A stretch of 64,000 nucleotides of DNA from Bdellovibrionales bacterium Ga0074139. GTDB taxonomy: Bacteria; Bdellovibrionota; Bdellovibrionia; Bdellovibrionales; Bdellovibrionaceae. Numbering within the stretch: position 1 is the first letter of the stretch; each line of letters opens with the position of its first letter. The translations under genes were made by a program, and so were the position numbers. Under the pieces are notes generated by a model that was given only the letters and a program-made list of their open reading frames with translations, had not been told where the DNA came from and did not search any database. Location: contig LNEB01000010.1 in NCBI GenBank assembly GCA_001464795.1, positions 62,001 to 126,000 on the forward strand, written 5' to 3'. Below, piece after piece: positions 26,328 through 34,782 of the stretch.

Positions 26328-27269
26328 ATGAAATCGTTTTTTAAAATTGTTCTCGTTATTTTAGCTCTGATTGGACTTTCAGCCCTCATTAAATCAGGTG
26401 TTCAATCTTATAGTGGAAATGTGGCAAGTGTGGGGATGAATTCGCCATCCATTCTTCATCTCGATTTGGTTGGTGTGATCATCAACGGAAAACAGTTTTT
26501 AGAAAATTTAAAAACTTACCGGGAAGAAAAAAATATTAAAGCCATTGTGATCAACGTGAACTCACCTGGTGGTGCAGTCGGTCCTTCTCAGGAAATATAT
26601 CAAGAATTGATCAAAACTCGGAATGAATTCTCAAAGCCTATTATTTGCTACACTTCAGGGATGATGGCCAGTGGTGGTTATTACGTGGCTCTTGGTTGTG
26701 ACAAAATTGTAGTGGCTCCAGGTGCATTGATTGGTTCGATTGGTGTGATCATGAGTTTTGCTAACCTTGAAAAACTTTACGATTGGGCAAAGATCAGCCG
26801 CTATTCGATCACCTCAGGAAAATTTAAGGACTCAGGTGCAGAATACCGAGCTATGCGTGACGACGAAAAGCAGCTGTTTCAAGATATGATCGATGATGTT
26901 TATAAACAATTTAAAGATGAAGTGAAAACAGCAAGAAAAGATTTAACTGAAGAAATTTTAAATGAATACACAGATGGCCGAGTTTTCACAGGTAAGAAAG
27001 CAGTGGAGCTTAAATTTGCTGATGTGATCGGGACCTATGAAACAGCTGTAGAAGAAGCAGCTGCCTTAGCAGAATTAAAAAAAGATCAGTATAAAATTTT
27101 TGAAGTTCCCAAAAAATCTCGCTCCATTTTTGATTTGGGTGAAGAGCCATCAGAGGACACCATTAATGGTTTAGCTTCACAAGTGGCAAAACAGGGCTTA
27201 CAAAAATTTTTAGGTTTGCAGCTTATGAATCAACCTACTTATTTAATGCCTGGAATTTGGCTTGAGTAA
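26328..27269 (+). CDS. sppA: Signal peptide peptidase SppA-type protease
   Basis: 313 residues from the ATG at 26328, with AAGG about 8 bases upstream. One N-terminal membrane segment (about 4-24) anchors a periplasmic S49 peptidase domain. The catalytic Ser lies in TSGMMASGGYYVAL and the Lys in ITSGKFKDSG, the Ser/Lys dyad of the short SppA form. It cleaves signal peptides left in the membrane. The last eight bases overlap the TTG start of the HIT gene, then rhomboid follows with ATGA overlap, so sppA, HIT and rhomboid are one operon. Confidence 0.88.
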   Translation: MKSFFKIVLVILALIGLSALIKSGVQSYSGNVASVGMNSPSILHLDLVGVIINGKQFLENLKTYREEKNIKAIVINVNSPGGAVGPSQEIYQELIKTRNEFSKPIICYTSGMMASGGYYVALGCDKIVVAPGALIGSIGVIMSFANLEKLYDWAKISRYSITSGKFKDSGAEYRAMRDDEKQLFQDMIDDVYKQFKDEVKTARKDLTEEILNEYTDGRVFTGKKAVELKFADVIGTYETAVEEAAALAELKKDQYKIFEVPKKSRSIFDLGEEPSEDTINGLASQVAKQGLQKFLGLQLMNQPTYLMPGIWLE

Positions 27270-27780
27270 AACAAGCAGCTCTCAACTTAATCGGCGCATT
27301 CTTTTTAGGCCCAAACGTTATAAATACGTTAAAGGTGCAAAAGATGTGGGGGGTTGTGTTTTTTGTTTAGCTGCTAAAAAGAAAAAGTCTTTGAAAACTC
27401 TTTGTCTCTATCAAACTCAGCACTCCATGGTTGTGCTCAATAAATTCCCTTACAATTCAGGACATCTTCTAGTTTTACCTAAAAGACACGTTGGTGAAAT
27501 TTTTGACTTAAGTGATGTTGAATATCAAGACTTACAACTCACAGTTCGCTTAGCTGCTGAAGCCATTCAGAAAGTTTATCAGCCTTCAGGTTTTAATCTA
27601 GGGCTCAATCATGGTAAAGCGGCTGGTGCAGGGATTCCTCATCACATTCACTATCATATTGTTCCACGCTGGGAAGGGGATCTTAACTTTTTCCCACTCA
27701 TTGCAGATACTAAAGTTGTCATTGAAGAGCTCGATCAAAGTTTTAAAAAGCTCTCGCAATTCTTTGAAGGTGTTTCATGA
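27262..27780 (+). CDS. HIT-family nucleotide hydrolase/phosphorylase
   Basis: 172 residues from a TTG at 27262 (GGAA upstream), inside the end of sppA. The histidine triad HxHxH is H128, H130 and H132 in HHIHYHIVPR. The C-terminal stretch GLNHGKAAGAGIPHH and RWEGDLNFFP match the AP4A-phosphorylase-like HIT group. CxxC near residues 32-35 (CVFC) may bind zinc as in that group. The likely substrate is a dinucleoside polyphosphate or similar. The start codon is inferred from overlap and the lack of an upstream alternative. Confidence 0.85.
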   Translation: MSKTSSSQLNRRILFRPKRYKYVKGAKDVGGCVFCLAAKKKKSLKTLCLYQTQHSMVVLNKFPYNSGHLLVLPKRHVGEIFDLSDVEYQDLQLTVRLAAEAIQKVYQPSGFNLGLNHGKAAGAGIPHHIHYHIVPRWEGDLNFFPLIADTKVVIEELDQSFKKLSQFFEGVS

Positions 27781-28523
27781 ATCGACCCATTCAGTTCAGT
27801 ATTGCTCCATTTACTCCAGCCATAAAATGGATTGTTATTATCACTTCAGCCTGTTGGTTTGGAGTCCAGCTATTTGGTGAATCTTTACTTAAATTTCCAT
27901 TGTCTTCTTACTTTGCTTTAGTGCCTGCAGAAGTTTTATTTGAATTCAAAATTTGGCAAACACTGACCTATATGTTGATGCACTCAAGCCAGATCACACA
28001 TATTTTATTTAATATGTTAATGCTTTGGTTTTTCGGTGGAGAGCTCGAGCAACTTTGGGGGTCTCGCAGATTTGTGACTTACTATCTGCTGACGGGATTT
28101 GGGGCCGCTATTATTTATTGTTTTGGTATGGCGGCTTATGCTTACTTTTCTGGGGATGGTCGTAATTTAGTGATTCCTGTGGTGGGTGCTTCTGGTGCTT
28201 TGTATGGAATCATGCTGGCTTACGGTATTTTGTTTGGGCATCGAACCGTCTACTTCTTTATGATCTTTCCGATGAAAGCCAGAACCTTTGTGGCTCTGAT
28301 GGGGTTGATCGAGTTTGCCAATATGGTCTCCAGTCAAACTTCAGGCTCTAACGTGGCTTATTTGGCCCACCTTGGAGGTCTGGTGTCGGGGCTTGCGATA
28401 TTTTGGCTGCAAAGCCGTTTGAAAAATCGGGATGAGTCAAAAAAGGCGGGTCGTAAATCACGGCATCTTCACCTGGTTGTTGATAATGATAAAAAAGAAG
28501 ATGGCCCTAAATATTGGAACTAA
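27777..28523 (+). CDS. Rhomboid-family intramembrane serine protease
   Basis: 248 residues with six membrane segments. The catalytic dyad is Ser139 in GASGALYG and His198 in AHLGG; the HILFNMLMLWFFG motif in segment two is also typical. It cleaves membrane proteins within the bilayer. A charged cytoplasmic tail of about 40 residues follows the last segment. The ATG overlaps the stop of the HIT gene. The neighbours sppA and rhomboid suggest a small membrane-protein turnover operon. Confidence 0.88.
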   Translation: MNRPIQFSIAPFTPAIKWIVIITSACWFGVQLFGESLLKFPLSSYFALVPAEVLFEFKIWQTLTYMLMHSSQITHILFNMLMLWFFGGELEQLWGSRRFVTYYLLTGFGAAIIYCFGMAAYAYFSGDGRNLVIPVVGASGALYGIMLAYGILFGHRTVYFFMIFPMKARTFVALMGLIEFANMVSSQTSGSNVAYLAHLGGLVSGLAIFWLQSRLKNRDESKKAGRKSRHLHLVVDNDKKEDGPKYWN

Positions 28524-28566
28524 TGCAATTTTGTGATATGTAATCCAAGTCCTTGAAGGAGGCCCC

Positions 28567-28752
28567 ATGTCTTTAGATAAATCATTGAAAAATTTGAAAT
28601 TCGATAAGCGCTTAACTGAGTACAATCTCAACAAGGGCCTGCTGACTCAGGACGAACTGAAAAAACATCTCGATGCTTTACAAGATGTGGGATCAAAAAT
28701 TGATTTAGTAAGCCTTAAAAAAGAGGCTTCAGATAATACAGATCTCAATTAA
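28567..28752 (+). CDS. Small conserved-type protein, unknown
   Basis: 61 residues, charged, with no membrane segment; two amphipathic helices are likely. A GGAGG-like site (AAGGAGG, 28555-28561) sits about 5 bases upstream of the ATG, which supports a real gene. Its last four bases TTAA are shared with the stop codon of the convergent L,D-transpeptidase gene. I do not recognise the family. Confidence 0.65.
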   Translation: MSLDKSLKNLKFDKRLTEYNLNKGLLTQDELKKHLDALQDVGSKIDLVSLKKEASDNTDLN

Positions 28753-29714
28753 TCAAATGATATAACGGACCCAGTTTGATCTAAGGGGTTTCTTTTTTCT
28801 GATAAAGATTCCCCAGTTTCCTTGGCCGGTGACCATTCTTCACGAATAATCTTATAGTCACCATCTTTTAAAACAGCATAGATAATCTTAACACCATAAT
28901 CAGTGTGTTTGTTGGAAGTGTACTTTTGAAGAGTACGAACAATCATTTTATCATTATGAACTAGCAAAAACGGCTGATCCAGACGTACTTGCACAAACTC
29001 GTACTGCTGAGTCAGTTTTTCTTTGTGACGCTTCCAGGATTTAAATTTAAAACCAGGTGCAGAAAAAGATTCGTCATAAAATGACATATACTTTTCAACA
29101 TTCTTGGATTCCCAGGCGTGTATCCAGTCCTTCAGGAATTGGGCTTTCTTTTCTCGTAGCTTGATATGCTCACTCATTGGAACATATTTAACTTGATCAA
29201 AAATCAAGATGGGAGTTTGTTTAAACTCGATATATTTTTCAAGTTTTTCAATGTCTTCATTGCGAACCACAACACAGCCTCGAGATCCCCGAGTCAGTGG
29301 CACGTCGTCAGGAACTGAGTGCAACCAAATTCCGTAACCTGTTTTGCCTTCTCTGACATCAAAGAGGTTAGGGTAGTCCATTGTAAATGCCATTTTTCCA
29401 TAAAGTGAAAAAGGAATTTCTGGTTGAGTCTTTTTAGTTTGGAAAAAGTAAATGCCCTCGGGCGTTTTTTGATCATTTTCTTTTTCTTTTTTTCCATTGT
29501 TTTTGCCAATGTCAGTGTTCATCTCTTCCACTTTTTTGATGGTTTCACCATCACGCTCATAAACAAAAAGCTTCCGTTTTTCTTTATCAACCAGAAAGAC
29601 ATATTTGGAAAAAGCTTCTGTGGCAGAGATCTGCAACAAATTCTCAGGGTACAGTTCTTCCGCAAGAACTGGATAACTCAATAGTAATAAGAAGATGGCA
29701 GTTAAAAAAGACAT
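28749..29714 (-). CDS. L,D-transpeptidase (YkuD) with Cds6-like C-terminal domain
   Basis: 321 residues. Signal peptide about 1-18. YkuD catalytic region with a His in GIWLHSVPDD and the nucleophile in SRGCVVV, a YafK-like form of the motif. After it, from about residue 195, is an NTF2-like domain similar to that of Cds6-family L,D-transpeptidases. These enzymes attach or exchange peptides on peptidoglycan, and predatory Bdellovibrio use L,D-transpeptidases to reshape prey wall during growth, so that role is a fair inference. The upstream region has an ACCGATAG sigma-28-like half box at only moderate match. Confidence 0.8.
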   Translation of the reverse strand: MSFLTAIFLLLLSYPVLAEELYPENLLQISATEAFSKYVFLVDKEKRKLFVYERDGETIKKVEEMNTDIGKNNGKKEKENDQKTPEGIYFFQTKKTQPEIPFSLYGKMAFTMDYPNLFDVREGKTGYGIWLHSVPDDVPLTRGSRGCVVVRNEDIEKLEKYIEFKQTPILIFDQVKYVPMSEHIKLREKKAQFLKDWIHAWESKNVEKYMSFYDESFSAPGFKFKSWKRHKEKLTQQYEFVQVRLDQPFLLVHNDKMIVRTLQKYTSNKHTDYGVKIIYAVLKDGDYKIIREEWSPAKETGESLSEKRNPLDQTGSVISFD

Positions 29715-29822
29715 CGCAAATGTACTATCGGTTAAAACTGTCTAAAATATGAACTGTTCGAAGTCATAAATGTTACTTTTTTGTCTCAAGATGAGAATGT
29801 CAAAGAAAATAGACTTCTGTCC

Positions 29823-29850
29823 TAAGACGAGAGTCGAGTTCTGCCGATAA
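29823..29850 (+). promoter_or_regulatory. Sigma-28 (FliA)-type promoter of fliL
   Basis: GCCGATAA (29843-29850) is an exact match to the FliA -10 consensus. TAAG (29823-29826) sits 16 bases before it, one base from the usual TAAA-N15. The fliL ATG is at 29882, about 24 bases after the expected transcription start. Confidence 0.7.
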
Positions 29851-29881
29851 AGATATGTAACTTAATAAAAAGTGAGATTTT

Positions 29882-30403
29882 ATGGCTGAAGAAAAAAAGG
29901 ATAAAAAAGAAGGTGCAGAAAAGAAAAAACTGCCCATTCAAAAAATTCTGACCTTTGTATTTGTATTTTTTAATTTATCTGTGACCAGTGCTGGAGCATT
30001 TTTAGTCTACAGCTCGACCTTAGGTTGGGAATCACCTAAGATCACAGAGGACAGCATTAAAATAGATCCTCTTTTTCAATACACAGCACTCGAAAACGTT
30101 CCCTATGTTTACACAATGGAAAAATTCACAGTGAATTTAAACGGTGAGCCGAAAAGAACAATCAGGCTTGAGGTCAATTTGAATATGTTAGGCAAAAAAG
30201 ATTTTGAAGAGGTCATGGACTTTGACAACAGAGCCCGCGTCAGGGACCGCATTGTTCAACTACTCAATGATAAGTCTTTTTCAGAGCTCGAGAGCATCCA
30301 GGGAAAGTTATTCTTAAAGGATAAAATTGCCATGGAAATTAACACGATTCTGAACAAAGGTGTGGTCAAAGACGTCTTCTTTACTGATTTTGTTGTTCAG
30401 TAA
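29882..30403 (+). CDS. fliL: Flagellar basal-body protein FliL
   Basis: 173 residues. A Lys/Glu-rich cytoplasmic N-terminus, one membrane segment (about 23-45), then a periplasmic domain with the FliL pattern (FTVNLNGEPKRTIRLEVNL and the closing VKDVFFTDFVVQ). FliL sits by the stator and modulates torque. Gene stands alone, away from other flagellar genes, and has an exact FliA -10 box upstream, which fits a late motility gene. A hairpin after its stop may hide the ribosome binding site of the next gene. Confidence 0.85.
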   Translation: MAEEKKDKKEGAEKKKLPIQKILTFVFVFFNLSVTSAGAFLVYSSTLGWESPKITEDSIKIDPLFQYTALENVPYVYTMEKFTVNLNGEPKRTIRLEVNLNMLGKKDFEEVMDFDNRARVRDRIVQLLNDKSFSELESIQGKLFLKDKIAMEINTILNKGVVKDVFFTDFVVQ

Positions 30404-30434
30404 CTCCAGACTTCCTACAATACAGGGACTGGAG
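30404..30434 (+). promoter_or_regulatory. Hairpin covering the ribosome binding site of the M16 peptidase gene
   Basis: CTCCAG (30404-30409) pairs with CTGGAG (30429-30434); the latter holds the GGAG ribosome binding site for the gene at 30442. TCC/GGA inside can extend the stem. No T run follows, so translation control is more likely than termination. Confidence 0.4.
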
Positions 30435-30441
30435 AAATTCT

Positions 30442-31773
30442 ATGAAGTCCCTTGTTCTATTGCTTACCTTCTTTTTGGCCTCAACACTCAATGCTGATTC
30501 ACTCAAAATTGAACTGGCTGTTGAAAAATTCAAACTCAAAAACAATCTGACTGTTCTATTGCACCGAGACCCTCAATCTCCGCTGGTCAGTTATCATACC
30601 TGGTACCGTGTAGGCTCTCGAAATGAAGCCATGGGCATCACAGGCTCAGCTCACATGCTAGAGCATATGATGTTTAAAGGATCAAAAAAGTATTCAAATA
30701 AAGAATTTGATCTGATCATGCACTCTAATGGAATGGTAAATAATGCATTTACTTCTTTTGATATCACAGGATTTTATCAAAATTTACCTAGCTCTAAGCT
30801 TGAGCTAATGATGGATCTTGAAAAAGACCGTATGAGCTCCTTACTTATCAAGCCAGAAGATTTAGTCAGTGAAAAAGAAGTTGTGAAGGAAGAGCGCCGG
30901 TGGCGGGTGGATAATAATCCCCAATCACTTCTTCGCGAACAAACATTAGAAATTCTATTTAAAGGTCACCCCTATCGTTGGCCCATTATTGGTTACATGA
31001 AAGATATTGAAAACTATGATCATGCAACTCTCAGACGTTTTTATGAGCAGTATTACGGGCCTAATAATGCTGTTCTTGTTATTGTCGGAGATATTGATAT
31101 TCAAGAGACTAAAAGATTAGTAACACAATATTACGAAAACCTACCAACAAAAGAAGTTCCAAAAGAGCCTGAATTTAAAATTACACCACTGACAAAGCAA
31201 CACACTTTGCAGCTGTATAAAGACGTACAAGTTCCAAGCCTTATGATTAGCTACCAGTCTGTACCTGACCGACATCCTGATAGCTATGCTTTAGAAGTTC
31301 TATCGCAGATCTTAGCTAACGGAACCTCAAGTCGATTATCAAAAGATCTTGTTTATAACCGACAAATTGCTAATGCAACTGGAGCCTATCAATGGTCACT
31401 GAAGCAAGCAGGACTATGGGGTGTGTTTGTTTCTTTAAAACCAGGAGCATCAGAGAAGCGAATCATGGAGTCTGTGGACCGAGAAATATTCAGACTCAGA
31501 AACCAACTTGTGACAAACCGAGAGCTGCTGCGTGCAAAAAATCAATTTATGGCAGGCTTTGTGGATGGATTGTCCACATCTGATTCTAAGGCTAGAGCTT
31601 TGGCATCTGCAGAAATTGTGACAAATGATTATCAAACTGTTTTTAGTGATGTGGAAAAATATCAAGCAGTGACAGCTGAAGATTTAAAAAGAGTGGCTGC
31701 AAAGTACTTGAACTCAAATGCTCGAGTTATTGCCTGGTTAAGGCCTGAATCACAAAAGAAGAAAGAAAAATAA
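30442..31773 (+). CDS. M16 zinc peptidase, catalytic subunit
   Basis: 443 residues with a signal peptide (about 1-18). The inverted zinc motif HxxEH is intact (H71, E74, H75 in HMLEHMMFKG), and a conserved downstream Glu follows. Two M16 half-domains are present, so this is the active subunit of a periplasmic two-subunit M16B-type peptidase. It probably degrades peptides or small proteins, for example from prey. The next gene, 3 bases later, codes for the non-catalytic partner. Translation may be limited by a leader hairpin. Confidence 0.85.
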   Translation: MKSLVLLLTFFLASTLNADSLKIELAVEKFKLKNNLTVLLHRDPQSPLVSYHTWYRVGSRNEAMGITGSAHMLEHMMFKGSKKYSNKEFDLIMHSNGMVNNAFTSFDITGFYQNLPSSKLELMMDLEKDRMSSLLIKPEDLVSEKEVVKEERRWRVDNNPQSLLREQTLEILFKGHPYRWPIIGYMKDIENYDHATLRRFYEQYYGPNNAVLVIVGDIDIQETKRLVTQYYENLPTKEVPKEPEFKITPLTKQHTLQLYKDVQVPSLMISYQSVPDRHPDSYALEVLSQILANGTSSRLSKDLVYNRQIANATGAYQWSLKQAGLWGVFVSLKPGASEKRIMESVDREIFRLRNQLVTNRELLRAKNQFMAGFVDGLSTSDSKARALASAEIVTNDYQTVFSDVEKYQAVTAEDLKRVAAKYLNSNARVIAWLRPESQKKKEK

Positions 31774-31775
31774 AT

Positions 31776-33101
31776 ATGAAAAATTTAATCCTACTATTTC
31801 TGTTTTTATTATCTGGATGCGCGCTCACGACAACTGATTCCACACAATCCACTGCAAAGAAGACCTATAAAAATGAGCGTCTTGTTCAATTGGATAATGG
31901 GCTAAAAGTTTACCTCGTTCAAGATGACAGTTTACCTCAGGTGGCACTGCAATTACTCATTCCTGTTGGAAACGCCTTTGAGCCATCAGGGCTAGAAGGT
32001 TTGAATTCTTTAACTTCAAGTTTGCTAGATAAGGGAACAAAAAAACAAAAGGCACTAGAAATTTCAGACTTGCTAAGTGATTCAGGAGCTGATTTTGATT
32101 CAAATGCAGGTTATGATTTTACCATTTTATCAACACAAGCTTTAACCACTGAATTTCCTAAAGTTTTAGATCTATTTGTCAAAATCATGACTGAGCCTCA
32201 GTTTCCCGATGATGAAATCAACCGAGTCAAGCAGCTGATGTTGGTGAGTTTGAAAAGTAGAAGAGATCGATCGGGAAGTTTGGCAGACCTCGAGATGACT
32301 CAAAATTTTTACTCGGGTCATCCCTACGGTCGAGATCTTTTTGGTTCTATGGATTCCATTAATAAAATTACAAGAAAAAATATTCTCGATTTCTATAAAA
32401 AGCACTATCATCCAAAAGGATCTTATTTAGCGGTTTCAGGTCGAATATCGCCTGAAATTGAAAAACAAATTCTCAAGCAGTTTAGCAGCTGGAATTCTAA
32501 TCAAGCTCGTGAAGTTCTCAAGGTTCCTTTCCAGGCTTCACAGAATGCAAAAGAAAAGTTTCGAGTTCTTCCAACACCGCACAAGGCCCAAACAGAAATT
32601 CGGATCATTCAACCTGGAATTCCTCGTGCCCATCCTGATTTTTTAAAATACCGATTGGCGAATGAAATTTTAGGAGGTTCTTTTGCAAGTCGTTTAAACC
32701 AAAAAATACGTGATGATTTGGGACTGACTTATTCCATTTATTCTTACCTGGACAACCGAGATGTATCAGGTTCTTGGGTGATTTCTACCTTTTCTAAAAA
32801 TGAAGCGGCTGATCAAACTATTTCTGAGATTCATAAACTTGTTAAAAACTTTTATGAAAAAGGAATTACGAATGAAGAACTATCAGCTGCTAAAAATTTA
32901 GCAAAAGCACAATTACCAAGAGCTTTGGAAACATCTGATAAGTTGGCTTTTAATTTAATGGTTCTAGATTTCTATGGTGTAGGTGCTAATTATTTCATTA
33001 CCTATAATGATGAGATCGATAAAATCACTAAAAATGAAGTCAACCAGGTGATTAGAAAACACTTCCAAGATCAACAGCTGCAAACTTTTAGCTTTCGATA
33101 A
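31776..33101 (+). CDS. M16-like non-catalytic partner lipoprotein
   Basis: 441 residues. Lipobox LSGC with Cys15, so it is a lipoprotein. The domain order is as in the upstream peptidase, but HxxEH is replaced by a stretch reading LNSLTSSLLDKG, so the zinc site is absent. The substrate-binding R...Y pair (SRLNQ and LTYSIYS) is kept, as in the B subunit of M16B heterodimers. It likely pairs with the catalytic subunit and anchors the complex to a membrane. Tight operon with the preceding gene. Confidence 0.82.
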   Translation: MKNLILLFLFLLSGCALTTTDSTQSTAKKTYKNERLVQLDNGLKVYLVQDDSLPQVALQLLIPVGNAFEPSGLEGLNSLTSSLLDKGTKKQKALEISDLLSDSGADFDSNAGYDFTILSTQALTTEFPKVLDLFVKIMTEPQFPDDEINRVKQLMLVSLKSRRDRSGSLADLEMTQNFYSGHPYGRDLFGSMDSINKITRKNILDFYKKHYHPKGSYLAVSGRISPEIEKQILKQFSSWNSNQAREVLKVPFQASQNAKEKFRVLPTPHKAQTEIRIIQPGIPRAHPDFLKYRLANEILGGSFASRLNQKIRDDLGLTYSIYSYLDNRDVSGSWVISTFSKNEAADQTISEIHKLVKNFYEKGITNEELSAAKNLAKAQLPRALETSDKLAFNLMVLDFYGVGANYFITYNDEIDKITKNEVNQVIRKHFQDQQLQTFSFR

Positions 33102-33107
33102 AATGAA

Positions 33108-33821
33108 TTAGGACTTCTTTTTCTTGTAATAAAAAAGTCCTGCAACAGAGCCTGCAACAAGTAGAAATCCTAAGATAAGACTTAAGCCTCCACCGCTTTT
33201 GTCTTCTGTAGATTCACTATACAAATCAGCGGGCATAGCAGGGCTAATCGCTTGACCTAATGTCCCTTGTCCTGGACGAATCTGGCTGGATTCTGTTTTT
33301 GCACTCAAGTCACGAGATGCAATAATATTCATACTCATGATGGCATTGTGAAACATACTACTGTACTTAGCATAAAAGTTTTTGTGCGCCGAGAAAGTCA
33401 CAAGCACAGCAATTCTATTTTTAACAGTCGTTAAATAACGAGTGAAATAATTAGGAACCTCGCTGCCGTTGTGAAGTCCGTCTAACCAGCGGTGATTGTT
33501 AATTTGCACATACTTGGCTTTGTACACCAACTGAGATTGAGCATTTTTGCCAAGTGTTGCAGCGGTCATTGGATTATTAAGATGGGTTTCATAAAGTTCA
33601 AAGGAGTCAGTGGGTCCCACTTCTTTAGCTGCTAGAATAATAATGGCTTCTTTTGAATCGGGCTGTTTAGCAGATCGACAGACCCATTCTGTTTGTTCAA
33701 GAACACAGTTCCAATCATCAGGCATTTCGAAAGCAATGTAGGCATTTCTAAAAACTTTGGCCTGGACCAGAGTCGAGATTGTTAAAATAAGAAAAAATGA
33801 AGCCCAATTTTTATTTTTCAT
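33108..33821 (-). CDS. Secreted protein with C-terminal membrane anchor
   Basis: 237 residues. Signal peptide (about 1-21), an extracytoplasmic domain (about 22-195) with a Cys pair (CVLEQTEWVC), a Ser/Pro-rich linker, then a Gly-rich hydrophobic segment near 212-230 and a KKKK tail. The arrangement is of a protein inserted by its C-terminus. I do not recognise the family. A single-gene unit, convergent with the M16 pair and divergent from the LysR gene. Confidence 0.6.
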   Translation of the reverse strand: MKNKNWASFFLILTISTLVQAKVFRNAYIAFEMPDDWNCVLEQTEWVCRSAKQPDSKEAIIILAAKEVGPTDSFELYETHLNNPMTAATLGKNAQSQLVYKAKYVQINNHRWLDGLHNGSEVPNYFTRYLTTVKNRIAVLVTFSAHKNFYAKYSSMFHNAIMSMNIIASRDLSAKTESSQIRPGQGTLGQAISPAMPADLYSESTEDKSGGGLSLILGFLLVAGSVAGLFYYKKKKS

Positions 33822-33876
33822 AGTGCATTCCTATAAGTTTCTTTTATGATCTTAAAAGAATTTGGAGGACGACGTC

Positions 33877-34782
33877 ATGTTGAATTTTCAGCAAATCTCG
33901 ACTTTTGTCACGGTGATTTCAGAGGGAAGTATGACTGCAGCTGCTGACAAGCTATTTCTAACGCAGCCAGCAGTTTCTCAGCAAATTAGAAATCTTGAGG
34001 AGTCACTTGGTGTAGATTTGCTTGTTAGAGGGGTTCGGCAAATTAAACCCACTCCACAAGGGGAAATCCTTTATGAACATGCGAAAAGAATTTTATCATT
34101 AGTTAGCCAAGCTGAAATTGCGATTCGTTCCATGGGTGCTGATATGCAAGGGACCCTGCGCATTGGAACTTTGAATTCACTAGGTCTGCATTTGATGTCT
34201 TCCATCATGAGTCGACTTCTTCGTTATAATCCTGATCTGTCAGTGAAAGTTCAGTACGACAAAGCCGATGAGCTTTTAAAACTTTACAAAAAAGGTCTTC
34301 TTGATATTTTAGTTTTGCCAGATACAGAAAAAGAATTTGGCTTTACCATCGAAGGTGCTCAAAAAAAGTTTTTGATGAAAGAAGAAATGTGGTTAGTCAG
34401 CAGCAGCACACAAACAGAAAGTGCCCCCGAGATTGAACTGACTCAAATCAAAAAATATCCACTTGTTTTGTTTAGTGAGGAATATCCTAGGTTTCAAGCC
34501 CACTTGATGGAAGCTCTGAAAGCAAAAAATGTCAGATACGATGTGGTTTTTGAAAGTTCCAATGTGGGAACATTAAAACGCGTGATCGAATCTGGCCTTG
34601 GTTGGGGTTGGTTGCCAGCGCATTCGGTGAAGAAGCAAGTTAGATCAGGTCGTTTGATGCGGCTTCATACGAAAGAATTTGAATACGTTTCAGATGTGAT
34701 TTTTTATTATAAGCCAGCTGGAGATGCGAAAGTTTTAGCTGAAAATTTTTATAATATCATTTCTCACCAAGAGAGAAGTTAG
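33877..34782 (+). CDS. LysR-family transcription regulator
   Basis: 301 residues from the ATG at 33877, placed 7 bases after GGAGGA; the TTG at 33862 is inside that site. N-terminal winged helix with the typical LFLTQPAVSQQIRNLEESLG (about 27-46) and a periplasmic-binding-like effector domain after about 90. Effector and targets cannot be read. Neighbours are a secreted protein upstream (divergent) and ppsR downstream (convergent). Its TAG overlaps the ppsR stop by four bases (TTAG). Confidence 0.88.
   Translation: MLNFQQISTFVTVISEGSMTAAADKLFLTQPAVSQQIRNLEESLGVDLLVRGVRQIKPTPQGEILYEHAKRILSLVSQAEIAIRSMGADMQGTLRIGTLNSLGLHLMSSIMSRLLRYNPDLSVKVQYDKADELLKLYKKGLLDILVLPDTEKEFGFTIEGAQKKFLMKEEMWLVSSSTQTESAPEIELTQIKKYPLVLFSEEYPRFQAHLMEALKAKNVRYDVVFESSNVGTLKRVIESGLGWGWLPAHSVKKQVRSGRLMRLHTKEFEYVSDVIFYYKPAGDAKVLAENFYNIISHQERS

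Noticed and set aside
29715-29760. ACCGATAG as a sigma-28 promoter for the L,D-transpeptidase gene
   Set aside because: Six of eight -10 bases match but the -35 at the right distance matches only two of four, so it was not listed as a promoter.
31776-33101. A second active M16 protease
   Set aside because: The HxxEH zinc motif is absent; it is better read as the non-catalytic partner.
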